NCBI GenBank assembly: GCA_021772635.1
Contig: JAJFLP010000098.1
Location: forward strand, 1-44,361
DNA from: Verrucomicrobiota bacterium
GTDB lineage: Bacteria; Verrucomicrobiota; Lentisphaeria; JABSQK01; JAJFLO01
Length of the DNA stretch: 44,361 bases
Direction of reading: 5' to 3'
Shown here: in pieces, positions 1-7,818 of the stretch
Position numbering within the stretch: the first letter of the stretch is position 1
How the letters are laid out: every line of letters begins with the position of its first letter
Notes under the pieces: model-generated
What the model was told of the DNA's origin: nothing
The model's database searches: none
The model's input: only the letters and a program-made list of their open reading frames with translations
Program-made: the position numbers and the translations under genes

Positions 1-1290
1 GAATAACGCTGCGCCAAGATCCAGGCCCGTTACCTTGAAACCAACTAAACTGGAGGGCGCGTTATTCGTCAGTAAATCCTGCAGCGGACGCGTACTCGTA
101 TCAAAGCCTGCCGCCGATACCGTGTCCAAAATCCCCGTGTCACCAATCACCAGACCCGCACCAATGAAGCCACCAACTCCAGACGCGCCTAATAATGTCC
201 GACCTACATCCAAGCCAGTGATCAGACTCGCACCGTTAAGAACTTGAACCGGACCGCGGACCGCTTCAGGGATCAGATTGAACACGTCGCCCAGAACCGT
301 CTGCGCCAACGAACCTATATTATTAGGAATACCCGTACCGATGTCCACGAACATCTGCGGACCTTCTTCATACGAAAAACTGCCTTCCACAAAAACGTAG
401 TTCGCTAAACTCAAGATCCCGTACTCAAGCGATACGCCCTTGCGCTGGTTTCCGTCAAAATCGAGTTTCACCGTCCCACTGCCCGCAGGAACCTCGAAGA
501 AACCATCACCCACATTCAATGTACTGTCACCATTCGTGTCTTCCCCCGCATCGAGAACGCCGTTTCCATTGACATCCTCATCAAAGCTGACTGTGAAATC
601 AACCACCGGCGGGCCGTACTCTTTTCCGAAGAACTCCCAGTTCTCGCCGTTATTGAGGTTCAGCGTCAACTCACGGCCGGTCAACGCAACGAACTCATCA
701 CCACCAACAAACTCGAAAGAATCTACCGTTGCTTTGGCTGCCGTAAACTGTGGAATTCGGAAGTCAGAGCCCAGCCCCTCGAGCACCGCGTTGAACGTCG
801 GATCGAATAGTGCGGCACCCACGTCCAAGCCCGTTACCTTGAAACCAACCAGACTGTCCGGCGCGTTATTGGTCAAAAGATCTTGTAATGGACGGGTTGC
901 CGTATCAAAATTGGGGTCTGCGACCGTCGTCAGAATATCCGTATCGCCCAGCACCAGACCGGAGCCAATGAAACCGCTAACTCCGGATGCGCCAAGCAAA
1001 GTGCGACTGACATCCAAGCCAGTGATCAGGCTCGCGCCGTTCAGGACCTGGACCGGTCCGCGAACTGCTTCGGGAATCGAATTGAAGACATCGCCGAGCA
1101 CGGTCTGTGCTAGCGATCCTATATTATTAGGAATACCCGTGCCGATGTCCACGAACATCTGCGGACCTTGCTCATACTCAAAGCTGCCTTCAAGATACGC
1201 ATAGTTAAATAGATTCAGGAGACCGTAGTCAAGCGACACGCCTTTGCGTTGATTACCGTCAAAGTCAATGTACTGGGATCCAGTGGGTGT
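1..1290 (-). repeat. 804-bp tandem repeat inside the LEPR-XLL gene
   Basis: Bases 1-476 align with 805-1280 at a constant offset of 804 bp (268 codons). For example, the segment encoding GPQMFVDIGTG ends near 341 in one copy and near 1145 in the next. Identity at DNA level is high, with scattered third-position changes. A diverged third unit continues to about 1860. The phase is always a multiple of three, so the repeat expands the protein without breaking it. The outer copies probably continue beyond the window. Confidence 0.9.
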
Positions 1291-2514
1291 CGTTATCTCG
1301 TAACCGGCAATCTCGCCAAACTGGCCATCGCCGTCTGGGTCCTGGCCTGCTTGTTCCGCCGGAAAACTGGCGGCGAAATCAATCACAGCCGGGCCCAAAC
1401 CGCCGGGCCAGGTGTCCGCGTTATTTAACTTTAGCGAAAGGCCTTTACCGACAAGCGTGACTCCCGCATCATTTCCACCGAGATAACTGAAACTTTCGGC
1501 ATCGCCCTTTGCCGCCACAAAAACGGGGAGAAAGGAAAAACTCGGATCCGATCTCAAAAGTGGAGTGATCACTGTGAGCGAGATACTGAGATCGGCAATA
1601 TGGAATCCGACCAGTTCCTGATCAGTCAGTGGTCTATCGAAATCCGGCGTCCCGTTGCCAATGAACGCCTCAATTCCAGACGCACTCAAGCTGGTTACCC
1701 CGACTTCGAGTCCTGATATTGATGATAAGTCGTTGAAAACTTCAAGACCGGCGGTGGTGGCAGCTAAATCGATCAAGGGCTGCATGAATGCTGTAGCTGC
1801 GCCAAGATTGGCAGGAAGCCCGGTTCCGATAGTGACTGTTTGGTCCGTTTCAACCTGGAAACTCAAGTCTCCCTTGAGATGAAGAAAGTTGAAAAAAGAT
1901 AGGACCGTATCATCGGCGTGGGTCGAGCGCGTTGACCTGGAAAGCGTGGTAAAAAGCTCATTATTCAACGACAAAAGCTCCGCACCGCTATATCCATAGT
2001 CGTACGAATAAGCGTCGGAAGCTACTGTAAATGAAGATGATATATCGTTATAACCAAGCGTTAGCGGAGGGGGATTGGCTGCGTTTAGCGTAGTGACCAA
2101 TTCATCGGTAAGTGTATTGGAGTCAGCCCTATTATCGAAAACTAACGGGCCGTTATTTTTCAATAATAGGGCTGACTCCATCGCCGTCTGGCCGGCTTCT
2201 GAAGCATCTTGATCAGACACATCATCGAGTATTTTATTCTCAATGACTGGGGATTCTGGGGACTCGGTTACCGGCGAAACTTGAGCACCAAGATCATCGG
2301 AAAGCGTCGAAAAAATATCCTCAACCTGCGCACCGGGATCGTAGACAGAATTCGAGTCTTCATCCTCGAAGAGGTCTTCGTCCACCGTTACAGGCTCGAC
2401 ATACTCCGGGACGCTCGAAAAATCATGGGACAAGTCACCCAACGGGTCACTCGCCGACAACAGAATTCTCGGCTCCAAAGTCTCAAGTGTAAATAATTGT
2501 CTATTCTCGCCCAT
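1..2514 (-). CDS. LEPR-XLL giant surface protein, N-terminal part (runs off the window)
   Basis: The reading frame opens at the ATG complementary to 2512-2514 and stays open to base 1 (838 codons), so the C-terminus lies outside the window. The protein begins MGENRQLFTLETLEPRILLS: this is the LEPR-XLL N-terminal motif (LEPR-ILL) known from very large exported proteins of Planctomycetota, Verrucomicrobia and some proteobacteria. There is no classical Sec signal peptide, so export must use the LEPR leader or another route. After an acidic, low-complexity linker (about residues 20-180) come repeated beta-rich blocks of about 268 residues containing GPQMFVDIGTGIPNNIG, a motif like DFDGNQRKGVSL, and D-x-N-x-D calcium-type loops. 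The third, N-terminal-most block is clearly diverged. A GGAG lies about 13 nt before the ATG, a weak fit. Family assignment by motif is firm; the adhesive or structural role is inferred. Confidence 0.88.
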   Translation of the reverse strand, partial: MGENRQLFTLETLEPRILLSASDPLGDLSHDFSSVPEYVEPVTVDEDLFEDEDSNSVYDPGAQVEDIFSTLSDDLGAQVSPVTESPESPVIENKILDDVSDQDASEAGQTAMESALLLKNNGPLVFDNRADSNTLTDELVTTLNAANPPPLTLGYNDISSSFTVASDAYSYDYGYSGAELLSLNNELFTTLSRSTRSTHADDTVLSFFNFLHLKGDLSFQVETDQTVTIGTGLPANLGAATAFMQPLIDLAATTAGLEVFNDLSSISGLEVGVTSLSASGIEAFIGNGTPDFDRPLTDQELVGFHIADLSISLTVITPLLRSDPSFSFLPVFVAAKGDAESFSYLGGNDAGVTLVGKGLSLKLNNADTWPGGLGPAVIDFAASFPAEQAGQDPDGDGQFGEIAGYEITTPTGSQYIDFDGNQRKGVSLDYGLLNLFNYAYLEGSFEYEQGPQMFVDIGTGIPNNIGSLAQTVLGDVFNSIPEAVRGPVQVLNGASLITGLDVSRTLLGASGVSGFIGSGLVLGDTDILTTVADPNFDTATRPLQDLLTNNAPDSLVGFKVTGLDVGAALFDPTFNAVLEGLGSDFRIPQFTAAKATVDSFEFVGGDEFVALTGRELTLNLNNGENWEFFGKEYGPPVVDFTVSFDEDVNGNGVLDAGEDTNGDSTLNVGDGFFEVPAGSGTVKLDFDGNQRKGVSLEYGILSLANYVFVEGSFSYEEGPQMFVDIGTGIPNNIGSLAQTVLGDVFNLIPEAVRGPVQVLNGASLITGLDVGRTLLGASGVGGFIGAGLVIGDTGILDTVSAAGFDTSTRPLQDLLTNNAPSSLVGFKVTGLDLGAALF
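2118..2180. repeat. REP-like hairpin inside the LEPR-XLL coding sequence
   Basis: A perfect 18-bp inverted repeat (2118-2135 tggagtcagccctattat against 2163-2180) flanks a 27-bp loop. It lies within codons 112-133 of the LEPR-XLL gene, in the low-complexity linker, and keeps the frame open. The arm resembles the GGAGTCAG-CCCTATTAT palindromes that I associate with REP sequences mobilised by Y1 (RAYT) transposases; that link is from memory and is not shown here. Confidence 0.75.
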
Positions 2515-2808
2515 CGGCAACGAGGCACTCCAGATAAGTAAATCACTTTAAGACGAAGGCAGCGCACGTCAGGTATAACTCACCGCCGAGCACTGCCCAA
2601 ATTACCCCTCCGAAACTCTTAAAAACGACTTCCCGGATCATCCTAGCTTACCCCAAAAGAATCGGGTGTCAACTTGGGGCCGAATTTTTTCGAGAACCTA
2701 ATGTGGTGTCTCCAAACAATGATTTATACGTTCTCATAGCCCTAAATCTTACTGGCTTCCAAACTTTAAACAAAATTTTACCACTCCTCAGAAACTTTTC
2801 CATTTTTA

Positions 2809-2900
2809 CACACTAAAGTGTGAACTCCAACGGGCGCTACTTGCATACCAAAAGATTAGTGTTGTTAAGGTCCCCCGTTGGAGTTCACGCTTCAGCGTGC
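2809..2900 (+). repeat. MITE-like element with 26-bp terminal inverted repeats, copy 1
   Basis: The left end (2809-2834) and right end (2874-2900) are imperfect inverted copies of each other. Each end carries its own small hairpin (cacac-taaa-gtgtg and cacgc-ttca-gcgtg) next to gaactccaacggg. The core of about 40 bp has no coding capacity. A second, nearly identical copy lies inverted at 29769-29857, and a decayed half-copy is at about 30244-30297. Two well-preserved copies 27 kb apart argue for a dispersed element rather than local structure. Confidence 0.8.
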
Positions 2901-3257
2901 CTTAATCCAAGTGGCCTGTTATGTTAACCGGGGCGGTACAGCCCGGACGGTTGCTCCCTTGAAACTTAGGGGAATTTTAGATTTTCGATTGTTACTTCGT
3001 TGCCACCTTGCGGTAGCCCGTCTCTCCCGCAGTCGCGGGATCGGCTGCCGATTTTCGATTTTATTTATTTCGGAATTTGACAAAAAAAACTATGGATGAG
3101 CCCGTTTCGCATTGTAAAATGCGGGTTAAAAAGGAAACCCACTGGTGGGCTCCTCAGTAAGATTAATCGAAAACTTCGTCCGGCGGCAATTCGTCATAAT
3201 ACTATACCGATCGCACTCAGGTTTTCGGCAAGGCCTTCTGCTGGCCAGCAGAAGGCC

Positions 3258-3352
3258 GATTGAAATATATCGTTTCAGCCGCAGCGGATTTCGCTAGGCT
3301 CAACATAGATCTTGGCTGATAAACTCGAAGCTATCCAAAAATTGTACTGCAT
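3258..3352 (-). repeat. Palindromic repeat family, long (type A) copy
   Basis: Read on the minus strand it runs gcagtacaatttttggat, then a stretch ending in tcagccaagatctatgttga, then a GC-rich palindrome close to ccgcNgcgg, then a gatatatttc tail. It matches 12990-13095 closely. The leading ACTGC-AA-GCAGT palindrome is decayed here. A further fragment (caaaaattgtactgcag) lies at 3618-3636. Confidence 0.75.
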
Positions 3353-3532
3353 GTTGTCAAATCCCGATTCAGGATGTCCGAGACTCACGCTAATGCGGTC
3401 CGCACGAGCGGACTCAGAGAATACGGAGAGAGATCGTGGGCAGTTTACATTAACATCGCACCAGATGCTCCAGTTTAACACCGATTTACTATTTTTTCAG
3501 ATACGGTGAAGCCGGTTTTACAAATCAGGTAT

Positions 3533-3560
3533 TTCGACATTTTTAGGTATATCATATAAT
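3533..3560 (+). promoter_or_regulatory. Possible sigma70-type promoter for the coiled-coil/barrel gene
   Basis: TTCGAC (3533-3538) and a perfect TATAAT (3555-3560) are separated by 16 bp, 180 nt before the gene start. An alternative is TTGTGG (3578-3583) with TATACT (3603-3608) at 19 bp. The region is AT-rich, so chance matches are likely. Confidence 0.3.
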
Positions 3561-3740
3561 TATTCGCGATCTAAAATTTGTGGACTAATTTGTCGTTTGG
3601 GGTATACTATTGGTTTGGACAAAAATTGTACTGCAGAGGGGCTGTGTTTCTGTTTGACTGAGAAATTCAGCTGAACTACGCCGGACTTTTCAATCATAAC
3701 CTACAAATCGTGTATTAAACTCTAACCTGGAGGAAGTCTC

Positions 3741-6323
3741 TTGCTTCGTAAGTGCATCATAGTCGCGTTCTTTTTCTTGACCACTTCAAACCTGCGTGCC
3801 AGTTCGGCGCAGAAGGAAGCACTACGTGAGACCTTAGATCAAGCGGGAGCGGTTCAGGAGAGTTTGCATCGCACTGAGACTGACCGGTTGAAGGCAACGG
3901 AATCCCTCATCCAGCTCGGCGAAGCGGTCAAGAAACTCGAACAGGACAAAGCGACTCTTGAGGTAAAGATTGAGCGAGATTATATCGAGCAGATAAGCCT
4001 TGCCGAAGAACAGATATTCGATGCAAGAAACCAACTCACTGCAGCCCGCGATGAGGTACGGGAACTTACGGAAAGCCTTGAGCAAATTCGTGCCAAAAAA
4101 TTACGGCTCTACTCGAAGTTAGAAGATCAAATTGCGCAAATGTCCGTTGTAACGGATCCCATCCTTAAGAGTAAATATAACGCTTCTATCCGAAACTCCG
4201 AACAGCAGGTGCTTACGGCAGAAACCTCGTTCTGGTCTATCAAGAAGAAACTCCAAAGTGCGCAGCTAAAGGTTAAGTGGAGTGAAAAAGCCGTCGAAGC
4301 AGCCCAACGGATCATGGCCCACCTTGAAGAGATTGACCCGCCCCTCATGGCTCAGCTGCAGAAGCAGGCAAAACTGGAGTCGGAAGCACGATTATCCGCG
4401 GAGATGCAAAGACGCGGTACTACGGAAGAAAGGCGTTTGGATCAGGCACACGCGCAGTATGTCAGAGAAGACCAGAGAATGCGTGGTCAATTCGCGGACT
4501 ATGCGGATGCTTCTCGAGAGCTGAATGAACGGATTGAATTACTCGGTCGTCAACTTACACAAACCGACAATGCTGTCATTCAAAAGCGAGCACTGATCGA
4601 AGAAGCAGAGGTCACCATCGATGCCACCACCAACCAAGCCGAGGAATTAGCGGCGCTCAAGGGTGTGCTTGAGGAAGAAATTGAGAACCTGGAAACCGAG
4701 ATCTCTATTGCTGAGGAGGAAGCGGAGATACGCGCAGCGGAAGAAGCGGTTAAAAAAGCGGAACAGGAGGCGATAAGGCAGGCACTTGCCGACGAGAAAG
4801 AGCGCAAGCAAATCGCTCTCCGGGAGGCCCGAGAGTTCCGGAGAAGTCTTCGTGAAAAGGCGCGAGCAGAGGCTCAGGCCGCCAGAGAAGACGCGCGGCA
4901 ACTAGCGGCATACGAACGCGGTGTTCTAAAGCGCTGGCGGATCGCCAGGAAGTCTATAGATAAAGAGAAGAAACACTTAGCCCAGGCGGAGAAGGCCGCC
5001 TCACGTTATCGGGGTATCGACCAGATCACGGGCGAAGAATTAGCGAGCGCCCAAGCCGATCTTGAGTTTCACAAACAGCAGCTTCAGACGGCAGATGAGA
5101 GTACGGATAGAACATACATCGAATTGATGGTGGATGGTGCCAAGCAACGCGTCGAAGCGCAAGAAATCGTGTATCAGGAATCTCAGGGTGAGTTGGAAAA
5201 GATCAACCGTGATCTCGCTACGGCGCGGAAGGTTTTGGCGGACGTACATTTAGAGGTTGAAGACCTTGAAATTGAGGCGACCGGAATAATCGAAGAACGT
5301 TGGCAGCTTTCAGAAGACGCGAAATGGAGTATGCGAGTGGGAACCGGATTCCGGTTTCTAGACGACGTTAAGTTCAGTAAATCCAGTCTCCGTAATTCAG
5401 GAAGTGCGAATACCGGTACATTTGTTTTTGGTCCCGGAGGGCCCGGGAACAATAACGTTGTGAACGGTCCGTACGGTGTGCAGAATATTCAGACAACAAT
5501 TAACGACCTCGTCCAGGATCCGCGTTTTGAAGGACAAACCTTTAGTGATGACGGAGACTTCTCCACAGATATCGTCATACCCCTGGATACCACGATTGAC
5601 TTTAACGGGAGTTCTGATAATTGGACCGGCGGAGATGGCGTTGGGACAGTTTTCGGTCTTGATCGAGTGCTCAGTTCCCGTGATGGATGGACTCTGAGCG
5701 TTGTAGGGAATTTGCAGTACCTCGGGCCAACACTAACTCGAACACACCGCGGGAGGATGACCGGAAATTCGCGGTTTACCACGGAGCAGACACTCCATAC
5801 ATTTGTTGACGTCGAAGACATCCCGAATGACAATATCTTTATCGGCGTTCCAAACCCCTCTTCTGGAGTTAATCCCGTAACGGCCGATAATACCCAATTC
5901 TCGATCGAGAATAATTTCGATCTCGATCTTTTTGTCCTCGATTTTGGGCTACGCTCGTCCTACGGGAATCGAAGATTGAAAGTCAATTTAGCAGCTGGAC
6001 CGAGTATCAATTTCTCTCGAGTTAAGTCACGGCAGATATTGCGAGCAAGTTGGGACGAAATCAGCTCCAACATCCCGCCACCGTTTGCAACGCCGCCCGT
6101 AGTAATCCCGGCAGGAACGTATCGGGAAGATCTAGATGACTCGTCTAGCAGTGTAGTCATGGGCGGGTATGTATCTGCCGGCTGGTCAGTCGAGTTTATA
6201 CCCGGATTCGGGGTTGCCGGTGACTTCCGTTACGATTTTCTCGACGACATCCTCGACACTGACCTTGCAGAAGTCGAACTTGACGACTTCAGCCTCCAAC
6301 TCAGCGTATTCGTTAAGTTCTGA
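3741..6323 (+). CDS. Periplasmic coiled-coil protein with C-terminal outer-membrane beta-barrel
   Basis: Start is TTG at 3741, chosen because GGAGG ends 7 nt upstream and the product then opens with a good signal peptide (LRKCIIVAFFFLTTSNLRAS). Residues about 25-510 are almost uninterrupted Glu/Lys/Ala-rich heptads, a very long coiled coil with many DNA-scale Ala-Glu repeats. From about residue 525 the sequence switches to alternating hydrophobic/aromatic strands (VGTGFRFLDDV, GWTLSVVGNLQYLGP, LDLFVLDFGLRSSYG, VSAGWSVEFIPGFGVAGDF) and ends FSLQLSVFVKF; the terminal Phe is the usual C-terminal mark of outer-membrane barrels. I infer an outer-membrane protein whose coiled coil spans the periplasm, perhaps tethering envelope layers. 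I do not recognise a named family. It converges with the vapC relic (2-nt gap). Confidence 0.85.
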   Translation: MLRKCIIVAFFFLTTSNLRASSAQKEALRETLDQAGAVQESLHRTETDRLKATESLIQLGEAVKKLEQDKATLEVKIERDYIEQISLAEEQIFDARNQLTAARDEVRELTESLEQIRAKKLRLYSKLEDQIAQMSVVTDPILKSKYNASIRNSEQQVLTAETSFWSIKKKLQSAQLKVKWSEKAVEAAQRIMAHLEEIDPPLMAQLQKQAKLESEARLSAEMQRRGTTEERRLDQAHAQYVREDQRMRGQFADYADASRELNERIELLGRQLTQTDNAVIQKRALIEEAEVTIDATTNQAEELAALKGVLEEEIENLETEISIAEEEAEIRAAEEAVKKAEQEAIRQALADEKERKQIALREAREFRRSLREKARAEAQAAREDARQLAAYERGVLKRWRIARKSIDKEKKHLAQAEKAASRYRGIDQITGEELASAQADLEFHKQQLQTADESTDRTYIELMVDGAKQRVEAQEIVYQESQGELEKINRDLATARKVLADVHLEVEDLEIEATGIIEERWQLSEDAKWSMRVGTGFRFLDDVKFSKSSLRNSGSANTGTFVFGPGGPGNNNVVNGPYGVQNIQTTINDLVQDPRFEGQTFSDDGDFSTDIVIPLDTTIDFNGSSDNWTGGDGVGTVFGLDRVLSSRDGWTLSVVGNLQYLGPTLTRTHRGRMTGNSRFTTEQTLHTFVDVEDIPNDNIFIGVPNPSSGVNPVTADNTQFSIENNFDLDLFVLDFGLRSSYGNRRLKVNLAAGPSINFSRVKSRQILRASWDEISSNIPPPFATPPVVIPAGTYREDLDDSSSSVVMGGYVSAGWSVEFIPGFGVAGDFRYDFLDDILDTDLAEVELDDFSLQLSVFVKF

Positions 6324-6325
6324 AC

Positions 6326-6819
6326 TCAGCTCCCGGCATCTTCGCCGTTTACATGAGGATAAGACAAAATCCTCTTATCTGCTGTCAATAATGTCAGTCT
6401 ATGGCAACGTGCCGTTGCGACTAAGGTGCGATCAACAGGATCCCGGTGAAACGGTTCAGGTAGGTTGTAGCTCTCAACAGCTATTTCATGGGATAATGGG
6501 ATCGTTTGTGCATCACTATATTCGCATGCTTTTTCGATCCAGTCAGATACAGGGATCGTAAACGTTAATCGGCCGCCCCAAACCAGGCGGGCTATTTCCA
6601 GGGAACCCATGCTATCCCCATCAACATTTGATTTTCGAATATATCGCTCGAAATCCCTTAGGTGACACCTTAAAAGTCTTCCAAATATTGTACTGCTTGC
6701 AGTATAGATACGTAAATTCTATTCTCACCTTGAAAAATCGTATCGAGAGTATGTTTCCCAAGGCGATCGGGAGCGCCTTGTAACCACAGGAGGACATGGG
6801 TATCGACAAGAAATTTCAC
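6326..6819 (-). pseudogene. vapC: VapC-type PIN toxin, interrupted by a palindromic repeat
   Basis: The N-terminal part begins at GTG 6819 (MKFLVDTHVLLWL, with the first PIN aspartate in VDTH) and runs to ENRIYVS. The C-terminal part resumes at about 6630-6615 as MGSLEIARLVWGGRLTF and continues with DPVDRTLVATAR and LLTADKRILSYPHV, the usual PIN motifs of the COG3744 type, to the TGA at 6326-6328. Between them sits a copy of the dispersed palindromic element (about 6629-6705), which brings an in-frame TAA and shifts the frame. The GTG overlaps the antitoxin stop in a GTGA tetranucleotide, so the pair was once translationally coupled. The toxin should be dead unless the split halves reassociate, which is unlikely. 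Confidence 0.85.
6629..6705 (-). repeat. Palindromic repeat family, copy inserted in vapC
   Basis: On the minus strand: tatactgcaagcagtacaat, then ttggaagacttt, a short spacer, and gggatttcgagcgatatattcgaaaa. It matches the 12716-12790 and 35186-35265 copies at both ends. Its borders are set by where the PIN protein homology stops (after IYVS) and resumes (before MGSLEIA), giving an insert of about 75-90 bp. No clear target duplication is visible. Confidence 0.85.
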
Positions 6820-7052
6820 TCGTGCTCCATCTCCCACTCATCCGCCATGTCGTTATGAATCAGGTCGCCCCTGATAGTCACAGTATTCTTAAGCGCGCCG
6901 ACGACCCCCGATGCCTGCTTATCTTTAAATGGCGTCACGACAACCAACGCCTGACCTTGTCTCGTAACAAGTAGGGACTCTTTTTTTCTATCGACTTCTT
7001 TCAACATAGAAATACATTTTGCCTTAAACTCTGAAATAATAATTGTTTTCAT
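6816..7052 (-). CDS. Phd/YefM-family antitoxin
   Basis: A 78-residue protein beginning MKTIIISEFKAKCISMLKEV and continuing with LLVTRQGQALVVVTPF, the typical fold-forming part of Phd/YefM antitoxins; the acidic C-terminus (MADEWEMEHE) would be the toxin-binding tail. The family binds its own operator and neutralises a PIN (VapC) toxin. The stop codon overlaps the vapC GTG. It appears intact although its toxin is broken, so it may persist as a neutral remnant or act on another VapC, for example the intact one at 24683-25072. Confidence 0.85.
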   Translation of the reverse strand: MKTIIISEFKAKCISMLKEVDRKKESLLVTRQGQALVVVTPFKDKQASGVVGALKNTVTIRGDLIHNDMADEWEMEHE

Positions 7053-7135
7053 AATGAAGACTTAACCTAGTAAGATGACCAAGTCAAATAATATCAAAGG
7101 GATACGGCGTTAAAAATCAGGGCGGCCTCGACCCC

Positions 7136-7325
7136 TTACCTCACAGCGAAAAAACTGGTTATGTCAGCTACTTCGATCTGACCGCCAGTGATCGTAATTT
7201 CAGCACCCGGGGTCAGTGCCGTGATATCAATGGAATCGGACGTGGATGGGAGGGTGTCACCGATCTAATTTCCAGGGTCACTCCAATCTCCCCCGGCAGG
7301 ATTCTTCCATGAAATAGCGGGTGAT
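7136..7325 (-). pseudogene. C-terminal relic of a secreted/surface protein
   Basis: Translating the minus strand from about 7325 gives ISWKNPAGGDWSDPGN, then a TAG where a Trp (TGG) would fit, then IGDTLPSTSDSIDITALTPG and further beta-type residues ending TSFFAVR-stop at 7136-7138. The W-x-NP-x-GGDW-x-x-x-x-NW-x-x-x-x-P-x-x-x-D pattern is the one seen at unit starts of large PVC surface proteins; compare VWIGDTSSSWNVGANWKTG in the giant gene at 35536. I read it as the decayed end of such a gene. Confidence 0.55.
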
Positions 7326-7818
7326 AAACTACGGACACGGACGTTTGAAAGGACCTCTGAAGGGAGCCTGGATCCCCAGGATTGGCTTCGGGATTGGCGG
7401 CGCCAGCGGAAACATTACGCCATCAGAAACAGGAAATTGGTCGGTGTTGGACGACGTGTCGTGTTTGGCGAAATGCTTCGTTTCACGGTTGGTATCGATC
7501 TTTTCCAATTTTGCGTGGGTGAGCACCTCGATAAAACCATCCGCTGGTAGCTGTAGATTGAATCTCGTCTCCGGCCGATTCGGATAGTTTTAGTCTTCGA
7601 TTGAGCGTATTCTTCCAGTTTTATCTCACCTGCACAGTCCCAAGCATCTGCTTGCAATCCCCTCCCCGTCTAAGTTTAGCACAAAATATTGGTGCCATCC
7701 ATAGTGAATTCTGCGTCAGGCCAAGTATAATATCGTTCTCAAAAATGCTTAAAACTAATTCGAAGTCTTGAGCGTCTCGCGCATTAATTTCTAATAAAAA
7801 ATATCCAAGGTTATATAA
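7326..7818. other. Gene-poor stretch before the TolC-like gene
   Basis: Minus-strand frames between about 7329 and 7660 give protein-like stretches (for example LPADGFIEVLTHAKLEKI) in shifting frames, which fits further decay of the gene whose end is at 7136, but I cannot assign it. Just upstream of the TolC-like gene, a TATAAT at 7726-7731 could be a -10 box; no convincing -35 is present. Confidence 0.35.

Larger units (their letters stand above)
2515..3740. other. Gene-free, repeat-rich region between divergent genes
   Basis: About 1.2 kb separates the divergent LEPR-XLL and coiled-coil/barrel genes. I see no credible gene. It contains the MITE-like element 2809-2900, then a 40-bp block (about 2901-2941) that recurs inverted at about 30203-30243. 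A gtctctcccgca/gcgggatcggctg block at about 3018-3052 recurs inside 10240-10280 and 10710-10735, flanked by gattttcgatt tracts. An aaacccactggtggg block (about 3134-3150) recurs near 29885-29910 (inverted) and 35118-35134. Last comes a palindromic-family copy at 3258-3352 followed by the tccgcacgagcgga near-palindrome. Confidence 0.7.

Noticed and set aside
440..1204. Plus-strand open frame of 254 codons
   Set aside because: It is antisense to the LEPR-XLL repeats; composition is Ser/Thr/Pro-biased and the minus frame carries the recognisable motifs.
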